The position numbers and the translations under genes are program-made. Below, in pieces: positions 16,917 through 26,432 of a stretch of DNA of 64,000 nt. The DNA lies in assembly GCF_000708045.1 (NCBI RefSeq), contig NZ_ANIE01000003.1, forward strand, positions 558,001 through 622,000, read 5' to 3'. Source of the stretch: Marinobacter nitratireducens. Its GTDB lineage: Bacteria > Pseudomonadota > Gammaproteobacteria > Pseudomonadales > Oleiphilaceae. The notes beneath the pieces were generated by a model. It was not told where the DNA came from and did not search any database. It saw only the letters and a program-made list of their open reading frames with translations. Each line of letters opens with the position of its first letter. Positions within the stretch are counted from its first letter, which is position 1.

Positions 16917-18149
16917 ATGAGCGTATTTTCAAAACTGCCCCTCCCTAACGGTTCTGTTATCCCCAACCGTATCGCCAAAGCGGCCATGGAAGAAAACATG
17001 GCGGGTAGCGATTTTGCGCCATCAGACAAATTGATTCGTTTGTATGAAGCCTGGGCTGAAGGCGGCGCTGGCCTCCTTATAACAGGCAATGTCATGGTGG
17101 ATCGTCGAGCCATGACGGGGCCTGGCGGTGTTGTATTAGAAACGGAAGAACAACTTGAAAAATTTCGACGGTGGGCAGAGACAGGACGATCAAACGGCGC
17201 CCACTTCTGGATGCAGATCAATCACCCTGGGCGGCAAATGCCAGGACAATTGGGCCAGAAAACCTGGGCACCTTCGGAAGTGTCGGTAGATCTTGGGAAG
17301 CTATCAAAGCATTTCAATCCACCTCAGGAAATGACCGAAGAGGTCATAAAAGATGTGATTGAACGGTTTGCCCGCACAGCCCAGCTGGCGGAGAAGGCAG
17401 GCTTTACGGGTGTGGAGGTACACGCAGCGCACGGTTATCTTCTGAGTCAGTTTCTATCGCCACTGACCAACAAGCGCACAGACCAATGGGGTGGATCTCT
17501 CGAAAACCGTGCTCGTATGCTACTCGAGATTGTCCGCAGAATTCGCGCGTCGGTCTCGAAGACGTTTGCTGTAGCTGTAAAGCTCAATTCGGCGGATTTC
17601 CAACGAGGTGGCTTCAGTACTGACGACGCTCGCAACGTCGTGACCAGGCTAAACGATCTTGGGGTGGATCTTGTTGAGCTATCTGGCGGAAGCTACGAGG
17701 CCCCGGCCATGCATGGACGCGCTCGCGACGGCCGAACACTAGCTCGAGAGGCCTATTTTCTGGAATTCGCAAAGGACCTTCTTGAAGTAGCGAGAATGCC
17801 TGTCATGGTTACGGGAGGGATTAAACGCCTGCAGGTGGCGCAACAAGTAGTCGACAGCGGAGTGGACATGGTTGGAATCGCGACAGCCCTCGCGATCGAC
17901 CCGCAGTTGCCCAACGAATGGCGGCAGGGAAAAAACAGCGCTCCGGAACTTCAACCCATCACATGGAAGAATAAACCACTGGCCTCCCTCGCCTATATGG
18001 CGGTAGTGAAATACCAGCTGGTCAGACACAGCAAGCAGCGCAAGGCCAGCCCGAACGTTTCTCCGATGTGGGCGCTTATGATCAATCAAATTGATAACAA
18101 TGTCAGGAGCCGGAAATATCGGCATAAACTGGCTTTGGTCTCACAGTAA
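16917..18149 (+). CDS. Old Yellow Enzyme-family NADH:flavin oxidoreductase
   Basis: The 410-residue FMN-dependent ene-reductase has the OYE barrel signatures PNRIAKAAMEE, the FWMQINHPGRQ strand, VHAAHGYLLSQFLSP (the His/His-Gly-Tyr substrate site), DQWGGSLENR and the phosphate-binding VMVTGGIKR and DMVGIATAL segments. It likely reduces activated C=C bonds or electrophilic xenobiotics. GAGGTGA at 16904-16910 fixes the ATG at 16917. The C-terminal extension beyond the barrel (about 355-410) resembles that of larger single-domain members. Control by the nearby MerR protein through the 19-bp-spacer promoter is a strong inference and suits a response to electrophiles. Confidence 0.9.
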   Translation: MSVFSKLPLPNGSVIPNRIAKAAMEENMAGSDFAPSDKLIRLYEAWAEGGAGLLITGNVMVDRRAMTGPGGVVLETEEQLEKFRRWAETGRSNGAHFWMQINHPGRQMPGQLGQKTWAPSEVSVDLGKLSKHFNPPQEMTEEVIKDVIERFARTAQLAEKAGFTGVEVHAAHGYLLSQFLSPLTNKRTDQWGGSLENRARMLLEIVRRIRASVSKTFAVAVKLNSADFQRGGFSTDDARNVVTRLNDLGVDLVELSGGSYEAPAMHGRARDGRTLAREAYFLEFAKDLLEVARMPVMVTGGIKRLQVAQQVVDSGVDMVGIATALAIDPQLPNEWRQGKNSAPELQPITWKNKPLASLAYMAVVKYQLVRHSKQRKASPNVSPMWALMINQIDNNVRSRKYRHKLALVSQ

Positions 18150-18245
18150 ATTCGGGCTTTAAGGCTCTCGGCGATGCACAACCGAGATGCTTGAACAGAG
18201 ATTCGCATGAAGACTGAATCACTACCTATCCAGGAGGCACGCACC

Positions 18246-19166
18246 ATGCAAACGATATTGGGCGCCAGTGGGCAAATCGGACGTGAATTGGCGCTAAGCC
18301 TTAAACGTGAATTTACCAGCAACATTCGTGTGGTCAGCCGAAATCCAAAGAAGATCAACGACACTGACGAAGCGATCAGTGCTGACCTGATGGATCCTCA
18401 GCAGACCCTGGATGCCGTGAAAGGTTCAGAAATCGTGTACATGACGGCAGGATTGCCCATCGACAGTCAGATGTGGGTTGAACGCTGGCCAGTTATGATG
18501 CGTAACGTCATAGACGCTTGCGCGACGCATGGAGCCAGGCTCGTTTATTTCGACAACACCTACATGTATCCGCAGACCAATACCCCACAGCGGGAAGACG
18601 CTCCGTTCCAGCCTAATGGGCCCAAAGGTCGCGCTCGGGCTGAGATAACCCGGATGCTGCTGGATGCGATGGAACAGGGGCGCGTTGAGGCGGTGATTTG
18701 CCGCGCGCCCGAGTTCTATGGGCCGGGCCAGACCCAGAGCATTACCAATACAACGGTCATTGACAACCTCCTGGCCGGTAAACCCGCCAAGGTTTTTCTT
18801 CGGGATGACACCCTGAGATCGCTGATCTATACACCGGACGCCAGTCGGGCGATGGCGTGGCTCGGCAATGCAGCTGACGCTTACGGGCAAACCTGGCACT
18901 TGCCCTGCGATGATAACCGACTGACCTATAAACAGTTTGTGGAACTGGCTGCCGATGTGTTCGGCACATCCAGCAACTACAAAGTTCTCAAGCGCTGGCA
19001 ACTGTGGCTTGCATCGCGTTTCAATAAAACGATAGCGGAAACAGAAGAGCTGCTTCCCCGCTATAGCACCGACAACGTCTTTATATCGGATAAGTTCAAA
19101 GCGCGTTTCCCTGAGTTCAAAGTCACCACTTACCGGGAAGGTTTAACCGCGATTCGCGAGCAATAA
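18246..19166 (+). CDS. NAD(P)-binding epimerase/dehydratase-like protein
   Basis: The 306-residue Rossmann-fold protein of the extended short-chain dehydrogenase group begins MQTILGASGQIGRELA, the dinucleotide-binding loop. It has YFDNTYMYPQ (where family members place the catalytic Tyr region), CRAPEFYGPG and IYTPDASRAMAWL, usual in NAD-dependent epimerase and NmrA-like proteins. I chose ATG 18246 because an AGGAGG site lies 8 bp upstream (18232-18237); a frame start at 18207 has none. It follows the OYE gene by 96 bp on the same strand and may be co-regulated. Substrate unknown. Confidence 0.85.
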   Translation: MQTILGASGQIGRELALSLKREFTSNIRVVSRNPKKINDTDEAISADLMDPQQTLDAVKGSEIVYMTAGLPIDSQMWVERWPVMMRNVIDACATHGARLVYFDNTYMYPQTNTPQREDAPFQPNGPKGRARAEITRMLLDAMEQGRVEAVICRAPEFYGPGQTQSITNTTVIDNLLAGKPAKVFLRDDTLRSLIYTPDASRAMAWLGNAADAYGQTWHLPCDDNRLTYKQFVELAADVFGTSSNYKVLKRWQLWLASRFNKTIAETEELLPRYSTDNVFISDKFKARFPEFKVTTYREGLTAIREQ

Positions 19167-19391
19167 CCTTTGCCTCACGACCACCCAACAGCTTTTTGGT
19201 GTAGATCTGGTGACGAGGCTACCCGAATCGGCAAAATTAGTGATTGATTAATGATCAACGGCGGAGTGAAAATGTGATCAGAGTCCAAACGTACACTATG
19301 TAACACAAATGTACAGGTTTTGGTGCCGGTGGGCATATTCAGCCAGGTTCGTTAGCAATACAATTATATTACTAACGAATCAGGAGGTCTT
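19167..19391. promoter_or_regulatory. Intergenic region with dyad before small membrane gene
   Basis: The 225-bp gap contains an 8-bp perfect inverted repeat, TTCGTTAG (19348-19355) and CTAACGAA (19372-19379), around an A/T-rich centre, directly before the AGGAGG ribosome site (19382-19387). Further up, GTACA/TGTACA motifs near 19290 and 19311 form a loose second dyad. The layout is typical of a TetR-like operator covering a promoter, but no such regulator is adjacent. Confidence 0.5.
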
Positions 19392-19748
19392 GTGCGTTCA
19401 CATCAGATCCATGCTTCCGGGCAAAAATTCACCGTAAGAGTCGTTACATGGATCGTAACCAGAACGTTGTTCGCAGCGGTCACTACACTCGCCGTTTGGT
19501 ACGGCTTGTATGAACTCAACGCCATGGCGGAAGTTAAGTTCGCCACTGTGGGGTACCAGCTCAACCTGCCGCTGATCGACCTGCTACCTTTAGCAAATAT
19601 TCCCAACCCTTCACTCAGTCTGGGCATGCCCTCTTGGGGAGCCACTATCCAGGAGAAAACTTCCGCAACCCTGGCAGTGGCGTTTGGCCTGGTGGCGTAC
19701 TATCTGATCATAAAGGTTGTTGCCTTCAGGAAACCCGCGACTTACTGA
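19392..19748 (+). CDS. Small two-helix membrane protein, unknown function
   Basis: A GTG start at 19392 with a perfect AGGAGG 4 bp upstream gives 118 residues. Two hydrophobic helices are visible (about 20-40, VTRTLFAAVTTLAVWYGLY; and about 92-112, ATLAVAFGLVAYYLIIK), separated by a hydrophobic but proline-rich segment. I do not recognise the family. It ends 7 bp inside the convergent mqo gene. The strong ribosome site and the dyad upstream indicate a real, regulated gene. Confidence 0.7.
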   Translation: MRSHQIHASGQKFTVRVVTWIVTRTLFAAVTTLAVWYGLYELNAMAEVKFATVGYQLNLPLIDLLPLANIPNPSLSLGMPSWGATIQEKTSATLAVAFGLVAYYLIIKVVAFRKPATY

Positions 19749-21193
19749 TCTATCCCCAAGCGCTTGTTAACAGCATCGCGAATTTCCCGGTACCGCTCTG
19801 GATCAGAAGCAAGCTTCTCCAGATCGTCCTCCGGGAATATCTCCTTCATTTTTTTCCTGGCTTCGTCCTTCGAGCACGCGGATGGAAGTAACTGCTCAAG
19901 CGCCCTAAGCATGACTTCCGGCGACACCGACGCACCTGGAGAAGCGCCAAGTAGCGTGCCATATGTCTTGTCACTGGATACCAGGATTTCAGTACCCATC
20001 TGAAGATCGCCGTCCTTGATAATCTGTACCCTCTGGCCTGCCTCAATGGGTTTCCAGTCAAACCGCTTGCTCATGCCGGGCGCAAAGCTTTCTAGCTCCT
20101 CAAACATACTCTTTTCCCCTTTGAAGGTTTCGGAAACCAGGTACTTCACCAAGGGGAAATGCTCCAGCGCGACGTTTAACAACCCGGGAATATCATGCAG
20201 CCTCATAGCTCTCAGATAATCGACGAACCCGCGCCCTTTTTCCAAAACCGGCTTGAAAGAGGCAAATGGACCAAACAGGAGATAGTGCTGGCCACCAGAC
20301 ACCCGCAAATCCAGGTGTGGAACCGACATTGGCGGTGCGCCAACTGCAGCTTTGCCGTAGGTCTTGGCACGGTACTGCTCGGCCTGTTCCCGGGTAACCG
20401 CTGCCTGCAGGAAGCGACCACCGACGGGAAATCCGGTAAACCGCCTCGCGAACGGTAGATGGCTTTTCTTGAGGATGGGGAAAGCGCCGCCACCCGCACC
20501 GACAAACAGCACATCCGCGCGGTACTGTTCTGGTCCCCCCGGGCGTTCGGTCTCGACCAGCCAGGTTCCGGAGGGGCTTTTATGAACTCGCTTCACATGG
20601 GTTCCGAATTCCATCTTAACGCCCAGCTCCCTTACCGCATAACTGGCCATCTGCTCAGTCAGGGATCCGAAATCCACATCTGTTCCAGTTTCAATCACCG
20701 TCGCCGCCATTTTGTCCGAACGAGGGCGGCCCTCCATCAGGTATGGAATCCAGCTTTTGATCTCGTCAAAATCTTCAGAAAACTGCATCTTTTCGAAGAA
20801 ATGGTGGGCCGACATTTCCTTGAATCGCAGCCTGAGTTCTTCAATCGAAGACTCTGAAACGATGGTGCAATGCTTGGTTCGATTAATGAATGTCTTCGGA
20901 TCAGGAATCGCGCCCTTCTCAACGAGGTAAGCCCAGAACTGTTTGGCAACATTGAACTGAGCATGAATTTTCAGGGCCTTGTCGACCGAGATAACTTCTT
21001 CATCCACGGGCGTGTAGTTGAGTTCACAGTTCGCCTCATGGCCAGTGCCGGCATTATTGAACACCCATGAATTCCCGGCCCCCGGGCCCGGCAACCTCTC
21101 GAGAATGGTTATATCCAGATCAGGAGCCACTTCTTTCGCCAAGGTGGCAAACGTGGTTCCCATGATCCCTGCACCGATAATGATTACATTCAT
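19742..21193 (-). CDS. mqo: Malate:quinone oxidoreductase
   Basis: The 483-residue FAD enzyme oxidises malate to oxaloacetate and passes electrons to quinone at the inner membrane, a TCA-cycle alternative to soluble malate dehydrogenase. It starts with the FAD loop VIIIGAGIMGTTFA and shows WVFNNAGTGHEANCELNYTP, the FVGAGGGAFPILKKS block and LLGASPGASVSPEVM near the C-terminus, all typical of Mqo. Length fits the family. Upstream, at 21194-21331, are its leader and the end of the AEC gene's transcript; both genes point the same way. Confidence 0.93.
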   Translation of the reverse strand: MNVIIIGAGIMGTTFATLAKEVAPDLDITILERLPGPGAGNSWVFNNAGTGHEANCELNYTPVDEEVISVDKALKIHAQFNVAKQFWAYLVEKGAIPDPKTFINRTKHCTIVSESSIEELRLRFKEMSAHHFFEKMQFSEDFDEIKSWIPYLMEGRPRSDKMAATVIETGTDVDFGSLTEQMASYAVRELGVKMEFGTHVKRVHKSPSGTWLVETERPGGPEQYRADVLFVGAGGGAFPILKKSHLPFARRFTGFPVGGRFLQAAVTREQAEQYRAKTYGKAAVGAPPMSVPHLDLRVSGGQHYLLFGPFASFKPVLEKGRGFVDYLRAMRLHDIPGLLNVALEHFPLVKYLVSETFKGEKSMFEELESFAPGMSKRFDWKPIEAGQRVQIIKDGDLQMGTEILVSSDKTYGTLLGASPGASVSPEVMLRALEQLLPSACSKDEARKKMKEIFPEDDLEKLASDPERYREIRDAVNKRLGIDQ

Positions 21194-21239
21194 AGCCCGT
21201 CCAATAGCCTCTGTGATCGGAAGTCGTTAAATGTATGTA

Positions 21240-21259
21240 CCGAAGTTAGCACGCTTCGG
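21240..21259 (-). terminator. Hairpin between AEC transporter and mqo genes
   Basis: CCGAAG (21240-21245) pairs with CTTCGG (21254-21259) over an 8-base loop. On the minus strand it lies about 75 bp after the transporter gene and is followed by a mixed T/A stretch (TACATACATTT). It is a weak terminator candidate. Confidence 0.35.
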
Positions 21260-21331
21260 ACCAACACTGTAATCATCGGCTCGAACCAACTCATGCCACG
21301 GCGAGGTTATGACCACCAGTCTGATAGCGTT

Positions 21332-22255
21332 TCAGATCCAGAACAGAACGATAGACAGGGTAATGATCGACCCAACCGTCGACCAGAGGATGGAGTGGGC
21401 TACAACCGACGCCTCTCGCCCATAAAACTCCGATAGCATGAACGGCCCTGTCCCGGTTGGGAGGGCGCACAGGAGCAAGGCTGCTTTGGCCCACAACGCC
21501 GGTAACGCAAATACGTGAATTGCCAGCCCCCAAACGATGAGTGGATGAATCACAAGTTTGATACCGACCAGCGCCGCAGCACCGCCCTCTTGCGCCTGTT
21601 CCTTCTTGGCCAGGAATGCACCAAGAGAAATCAATGCGCAGGGCGTGGTAGCTGCGCCGAGCATATCCAGGAATCGACCGGCGGATGTTGGAATTTCCAG
21701 GCCTGAGGCAGCCCAGAACCCACCAAGGATTGGCGATACAACCAGCGGGTTTTTGGCCAGAGACATGGCCACCTTGCGGAGCGCTTTTGACGCTGAACCC
21801 TCATCCTGAAGGCCAACTTCCACAAACACGATCGCGACAGAAAACAGAACGCAGACCACAATGAGCGTTGCGATCAGCGCGGGTTCCAGCCCTTCATCGC
21901 CCAGGACCAGGATACACAGCGGGATACCGATATAACCGGTATTGGCGTATGACGCGCTGAGAGCATCGATGCTGGCATCGGAGAGGGAACGCTTGCCCTT
22001 CCAGCGCACCAGGAGCGTCACGAAAAAGACAAAGAGCGTGCCGATGGTCACAACCGCGACAAATCCCGGGTGCCAGATTTCTTCCAATGAGGCCGTGGCA
22101 GTGGCTGTGAACAACAATGCTGGCAGGCAGAGCCACACCACAAACCGGTTTAACTCGGTGGCGGCGTATTCACCCAGGCACCCGGTACGACGGCAAACGA
22201 AACCGGCCAGTATGAGCCCGAAAATAGGGAGAATTACATTGATAACGTTGGACAT
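21332..22255 (-). CDS. AEC-family (auxin efflux carrier-like) transporter
   Basis: The 307-residue polytopic membrane protein has about ten hydrophobic helices in two inverted halves. The starts ILPIFGLILAGFVCRRTG and the ANTGYIGIPLCILVLGDEG motif in the first half are diagnostic of AEC transporters (PF03547), as is the ALPTGTGPFMLSEFYG segment near the C-terminus. Bacterial members export or import organic acids such as malate. Position beside mqo suggests a dicarboxylate substrate, but that is inference only. A divergent LysR gene lies 103 bp away and probably controls it. Confidence 0.88.
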   Translation of the reverse strand: MSNVINVILPIFGLILAGFVCRRTGCLGEYAATELNRFVVWLCLPALLFTATATASLEEIWHPGFVAVVTIGTLFVFFVTLLVRWKGKRSLSDASIDALSASYANTGYIGIPLCILVLGDEGLEPALIATLIVVCVLFSVAIVFVEVGLQDEGSASKALRKVAMSLAKNPLVVSPILGGFWAASGLEIPTSAGRFLDMLGAATTPCALISLGAFLAKKEQAQEGGAAALVGIKLVIHPLIVWGLAIHVFALPALWAKAALLLCALPTGTGPFMLSEFYGREASVVAHSILWSTVGSIITLSIVLFWI

Positions 22256-22357
22256 ACTGGCACTCTTCCCGGTGTTGGAACCCCTAGCCTAAGCCTTGAT
22301 GACCAATGCAGTCTAATGCTATATAAATTCCTTATTAATGCTTTCTGTGCATAGTTT

Positions 22358-23230
22358 ATGGATTTACGTCACCTCCGAAGCTTTCTGATGTTGGCGGAAA
22401 CGCTCAACTTCAGCCGAGCCGCCCAACGCCTGAACATGACCCAGCCACCGTTGAGTCGGCAGATTGCCGCGCTCGAAGCAAGCGTAGGAACCGCCCTTTT
22501 CTGGCGTCATTCTCGTTCCGTTGTACTGACACCTGCCGGTGAACAGTTCCGCAAGGACATCAGCCGCGTCATTGGCGATCTCGATTTCGCAGTCGAAGCC
22601 GCCAGGTCCGCCGCCTACGGCGAACGTGGAAAACTCACATTGGCATTCACCATGTACGCCGCGTGGAACGTGTTGCCGGAGCTGGTTGCGACGTTTTCAC
22701 ATGACTACCCCGAAGTAACCCTCTCCCTGAGCGAGACCCTCCCCCGGGACCTTCACGACTTGCTTATTCAGGGGGAGGCGGACATCGGGCTGAGTTTCCC
22801 GCTGCGCTTCGAGCATACCCTGCAGTACAAGCCGGTGTTCCGGGAGGCGCTGTGCGCAGTGGTGCCGGCAAACCATCTTCTGGCTGGAAAGGGTGTGATA
22901 TCAGCGGGCGATCTCGCTCGCGATGAATTCATCACCTTCCCAAAATCTACCGCCCCCGCACTGCATGAGGCGGTCACAACGTGTTGCGAGAGCTATGGCT
23001 TTGAGCCTGCGATCAAGGTAGAAACCCAGCTGCAGCAGACCATCGTGAACCTTGTCGCGAAGGGCCTCGGGGTGGCCCTGGTTCCTGATTCTATGCGTAA
23101 ACTGCAGCTTGAAGGGGCAGTTTTTGTCTCACTGGCGGACTCGCCCGTGATTGAGCAGGGGCTTTACTGGAATGAGCACAATCCCAACCCCTGCGTGCAA
23201 CGGTTTATCGAGTCAGGATCGGCTACCTGA
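22358..23230 (+). CDS. LysR-family regulator of the AEC transporter
   Basis: The 290-residue LysR protein has a canonical helix-turn-helix (FLMLAETLNFSRAAQRLNMTQPPLSRQIAALEASVGTALFWR, about 6-50) and an effector domain (about 88-285). The A/T-rich divergent intergenic region 22256-22357 should contain its operator; a TATAAATTC patch is visible near 22321. It resembles CynR/BenM-type activators in the HTH but the inducer cannot be told. A stem-loop 21 bp after its stop codon probably ends the transcript. Confidence 0.88.
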   Translation: MDLRHLRSFLMLAETLNFSRAAQRLNMTQPPLSRQIAALEASVGTALFWRHSRSVVLTPAGEQFRKDISRVIGDLDFAVEAARSAAYGERGKLTLAFTMYAAWNVLPELVATFSHDYPEVTLSLSETLPRDLHDLLIQGEADIGLSFPLRFEHTLQYKPVFREALCAVVPANHLLAGKGVISAGDLARDEFITFPKSTAPALHEAVTTCCESYGFEPAIKVETQLQQTIVNLVAKGLGVALVPDSMRKLQLEGAVFVSLADSPVIEQGLYWNEHNPNPCVQRFIESGSAT

Positions 23231-23250
23231 TAAACAGTTTGTCTCGCTTT

Positions 23251-23272
23251 CCGGACAACCGGTCCGGGTTTT
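23251..23272 (+). terminator. Intrinsic terminator after LysR gene
   Basis: CCGGAC (23251-23256) pairs with GTCCGG (23262-23267) around a 5-base loop and is followed by GTTTTC. The stem is short but G/C-rich and correctly placed after the 23230 stop. Confidence 0.55.
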
Positions 23273-23450
23273 CTGACACTTTGGCGCCATCTGATGCGAC
23301 CACGTCCGAAACGCCGGACACCCGGCAAGGTTGCACCCCGTAAAATCCGCGCAGGCATATAATTTATAACTTAATATCAACATCTTAAGACAATGGCACG
23401 GTTCGTGTATTTCTTCCTGAGATTCAACACAACAACAAGAAGGAAGCTCT
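23273..23450. promoter_or_regulatory. Leader and promoter region of the binding protein-chemoreceptor pair
   Basis: About 180 bp. The part near 23357-23385 is very A/T-rich (ATAATTTATAACTTAATATC), and AGAAGGAAG just before 23451 is the ribosome site. No clear dyad is present. Confidence 0.4.
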
Positions 23451-24416
23451 ATGCGCCTGCTGATTCTGGCTCTTATGCTAGTGAGCCCGCTGTGTTTCAG
23501 TAAAACCGTCGTTATCATCGAAAGCTATCACATCGAATACAAATGGGATTCGGACTACATCTCCGCGGTACAGTCTGTACTTGGAGACAAACACGACATC
23601 CACGTACTGGCGCTGGATACCAAGCGTCTCAAAAAATCGGAGTGGCCTGACAAGGTCGCGGACATTCAGCAATCGATAGAACAACTCAACCCCGACATTG
23701 CCATTCTCGGCGACGACAATGCGTTTTCCCTGATGGCGCAGAACCTGGTGGATTCCGGAATCCCGGTTGTCTTCCTGGGCGTGAATGGCGGAGCAGCACA
23801 ACACCCTGCCCTTGAAAGCCCGCTGGTTACAGGCATCCTCGAGCGCCCATTCTTCGAAAAAAGCATCCGTCATCTGAAAAAAGTGTTACGCCAGAACGAC
23901 CGCTTTCTGGTTCTGATGGACGACTCTCCGACGATGCGCAATGCAGTCAATGAATACTTTGGCGACAAGCGACAGGATACGATCTACGGGTCTCAGCTCG
24001 ATATCGTGCTGACCAACGACAAAGACACCTGGCTCGATTCGGTTGTGAATGCCCACGAAACCTACGATGCCATCATCGTGGGCACTCATCACACCATCAG
24101 GGATAACGCCGGAAACTACGTCACGCCGGACGAGCTGATGAGTACGGCTTTCCGGCAAACCCGGGTACCGATTTTTTCCTTCTGGGACATCTTTATAGGT
24201 AAAGAGAAGAGCATCGGTGGTTTTACCGTGTCTGCCCACCAGGAAGGATTAACGGCCGCCCGTCTGGCCAGACTGATCATGAACGGAGTTCACCCGAACA
24301 AGATTCCCCAGCTAAAATCCCTGAGTGGTCACTTTGTTTATAGCGACAGTGGTCTAAAACACTGGAATCTGGAACTGTCACCATTGATTGCCAGCCAAGC
24401 CAAGTTTGTTCCTTGA
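23451..24416 (+). CDS. Periplasmic substrate-binding protein (ABC_sub_bind type) paired with a chemoreceptor
   Basis: The 321-residue protein has a short signal peptide (about 1-18, LALMLVSPLCFS/K) and the two-lobed fold of the ABC_sub_bind family (PF04392): VVIIESYHIEYKWD, PDIAILGDDNAF, IPVVFLGVNGG and RVPIFSFWDIFIGKEKSIGGF. In ABC systems such proteins deliver ligands to permeases, but no permease or ATPase gene is here. The chemoreceptor gene follows after 9 bp, its ribosome site overlapping this stop codon. I infer that the ligand-loaded protein docks on that receptor. Ligand unknown. Confidence 0.82.
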   Translation: MRLLILALMLVSPLCFSKTVVIIESYHIEYKWDSDYISAVQSVLGDKHDIHVLALDTKRLKKSEWPDKVADIQQSIEQLNPDIAILGDDNAFSLMAQNLVDSGIPVVFLGVNGGAAQHPALESPLVTGILERPFFEKSIRHLKKVLRQNDRFLVLMDDSPTMRNAVNEYFGDKRQDTIYGSQLDIVLTNDKDTWLDSVVNAHETYDAIIVGTHHTIRDNAGNYVTPDELMSTAFRQTRVPIFSFWDIFIGKEKSIGGFTVSAHQEGLTAARLARLIMNGVHPNKIPQLKSLSGHFVYSDSGLKHWNLELSPLIASQAKFVP

Positions 24417-24425
24417 GGCCTGATT

Positions 24426-26426
24426 GTGAACAACACTGTATTTAAAACCATTGAGCGTCGCCTGGGTGTGAGCGGGAAACTCCTGATCGCGCCGGTATTT
24501 ATTTTGCTTCTCTTTGCCTTCGTGACCTACTTAAGCATCAAAGAGTTTCAGACTCTTCAACTGCGCATGGATACCGTTGCCAGGGATATCGCGCCTGAGA
24601 CCTCGGTTGCCACCGGGGTGCTTTTACACCTCTATCAGATGAGACTTCAGGTCTTCGATTATTATCAGACCGGCAGTGATGAGGCATTGACTGGTTTCGG
24701 CGAGACCCGGGATCGGTTATTCAAACAAATTGCGTCCGCTCGGGAACAGATCAAGGCACCAGAGCGCCTTGCTCTCGTGGGTAAGATCGAAAAATCTGCG
24801 CGGGAGTACTCGGAGGTCTTTTCGAGCGAATTAGTGCCGGCCAAGCAGCAAGTACGATCGATCATCACAACACAGCTTGTTGACCATGGCGCCGATGCCT
24901 CCGAGGCCCTGAGGCGCGCGATGGATGGCATAACCAATCGCCAGCCGGACAGTCCCCTGAGGGTAGTGCTGGAACAACTGATTCATGACACTCTGCTGAT
25001 GCGCCTCACCGCCCAACGTTACTTTGCTGATCCCGTGCAATCCCGCGAGCAGGATCTCAGCTACGCGATTGAGGACGTTACCCTCGCCCTCTCCTTCATT
25101 GATCCGGAAACGGTACCGGCGTTCGTTCGCGATTACATCCAAACCGCAACGACAGCGGTTGGCCAATATGAATCGTCAGTCCAGGACCTCCTCGCTCAGC
25201 AGGCGGCTCTCGCCAAGGCCAAAAACGAAAAACTTGATGTTGCCGGCCCCGCGATCACCGAGCTTGCCCGAACACTCGAAAGTCAGGTGTTCAAGGCGTT
25301 GGACACCGTTGCAGACGAAGCCGAGTCAGAAACCGAAACAGCCCTTCGTTATACGCTGAGCGCGTTTGCGGTTTCGGTCGTGCTTGGCATTATCGCGGCG
25401 GTTGTTTTTAGCCGGCTGATCGCCGCCAGTGTCAAAAAAGCGCGCGTGGAAATTCAGGATTACCTGCAGGCTATCGACAATAACGCCGGCAATCTTTCAG
25501 CCCGTTTGAGTGCAGGCCGGCCAGATGAGGTCGGTGACTTTATCCAGGCTGTTAATGCATTGCTGGAGACTCAGGAGGACATTATTTCCAGCATCGCCCG
25601 AGCCTCAGGCCAGCTTTCAACAGCGTCGGAGACGCTATCGACGATAACCAGACGTACCACGGCCAACTCCGAGCAACAGCGGGACCAGATAACCCAGGTC
25701 TCCGCTGCAATGCAGGAAATGGGCAGCACGTCTGATGAGATCGCAGGGAATACCAACGAAACCGACGAGTCCGCCCGGCAGGCCGCCAACCTCGCGGGTG
25801 ATGGACAGGCCACCGTCGCATCCGCCATCCATGCGGTGTCCTCTCTGGCCGGACAGGTTGAGGAAGGTTCACAAAAGGTTCAGCGGCTGGAGCAGGAATC
25901 CGGCGAAATTGGCAACGTGCTTGAGGTCATCCAGAGCATTGCCGAACAGACCAACCTTCTTGCTCTGAATGCGGCCATTGAGGCAGCAAGAGCCGGAGAA
26001 GCGGGCCGTGGGTTCTCGGTCGTTGCTGACGAGGTCCGAGGACTGGCCAAACGGGTTCAGGCATCAACCGTCGATATCGAGCGTATCGTTTCAAACCTTC
26101 AGCATGGGGCTGCGGAGGCGGTGGTGAGTATGCAGCAGGCTCGTCAATTGGCAACCAACGCCAGTGACGAGGCGGGCAAGTCCGATACGGCGCTTGCCAA
26201 TATCCTTGAGGCCACCCATCGGATCGTTGAAATGACCACACAGGTTGCGAGCGCGACCGAGCAACAACGGGCGACAGCTGCGGAAATGACACGCAATGTC
26301 GAAGCAAGCAGCGTGGCCATCGACAGCCTTGCTGAGGACATCTCGCAAGTGAATGAATCGGGGAAATCACTATCGGAAATGGCGGACCAACTGCATCGAC
26401 TGGTCCGCCGCTTCAACATCGCCTGA
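24426..26426 (+). CDS. Methyl-accepting chemotaxis protein
   Basis: The 666-residue chemoreceptor has TM1 at about 18-40, a long helical periplasmic sensor (about 41-310), TM2 near 315-335, a HAMP domain and a cytoplasmic signalling hairpin with the universal tip [19 protein letters not shown] and [15 protein letters not shown]. It relays ligand state to CheA/CheW; no che genes are in the window. The start is GTG at 24426, with TTGAGG from the end of the previous gene as ribosome site. Tight linkage to a binding protein suggests indirect ligand sensing. There is no terminal NWETF-like CheR-binding pentapeptide. Confidence 0.92.
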   Translation: MNNTVFKTIERRLGVSGKLLIAPVFILLLFAFVTYLSIKEFQTLQLRMDTVARDIAPETSVATGVLLHLYQMRLQVFDYYQTGSDEALTGFGETRDRLFKQIASAREQIKAPERLALVGKIEKSAREYSEVFSSELVPAKQQVRSIITTQLVDHGADASEALRRAMDGITNRQPDSPLRVVLEQLIHDTLLMRLTAQRYFADPVQSREQDLSYAIEDVTLALSFIDPETVPAFVRDYIQTATTAVGQYESSVQDLLAQQAALAKAKNEKLDVAGPAITELARTLESQVFKALDTVADEAESETETALRYTLSAFAVSVVLGIIAAVVFSRLIAASVKKARVEIQDYLQAIDNNAGNLSARLSAGRPDEVGDFIQAVNALLETQEDIISSIARASGQLSTASETLSTITRRTTANSEQQRDQITQVSAAMQEMGSTSDEIAGNTNETDESARQAANLAGDGQATVASAIHAVSSLAGQVEEGSQKVQRLEQESGEIGNVLEVIQSIAEQTNLLALNAAIEAARAGEAGRGFSVVADEVRGLAKRVQASTVDIERIVSNLQHGAAEAVVSMQQARQLATNASDEAGKSDTALANILEATHRIVEMTTQVASATEQQRATAAEMTRNVEASSVAIDSLAEDISQVNESGKSLSEMADQLHRLVRRFNIA

Positions 26427-26432
26427 GAAAAC

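Noticed and set aside
23394..23410. Sigma-54-like TGGCACG box upstream of the binding-protein gene
   Set aside because: The -24 half matches well, but the expected GC of the -12 element is replaced by GT at the required spacing.
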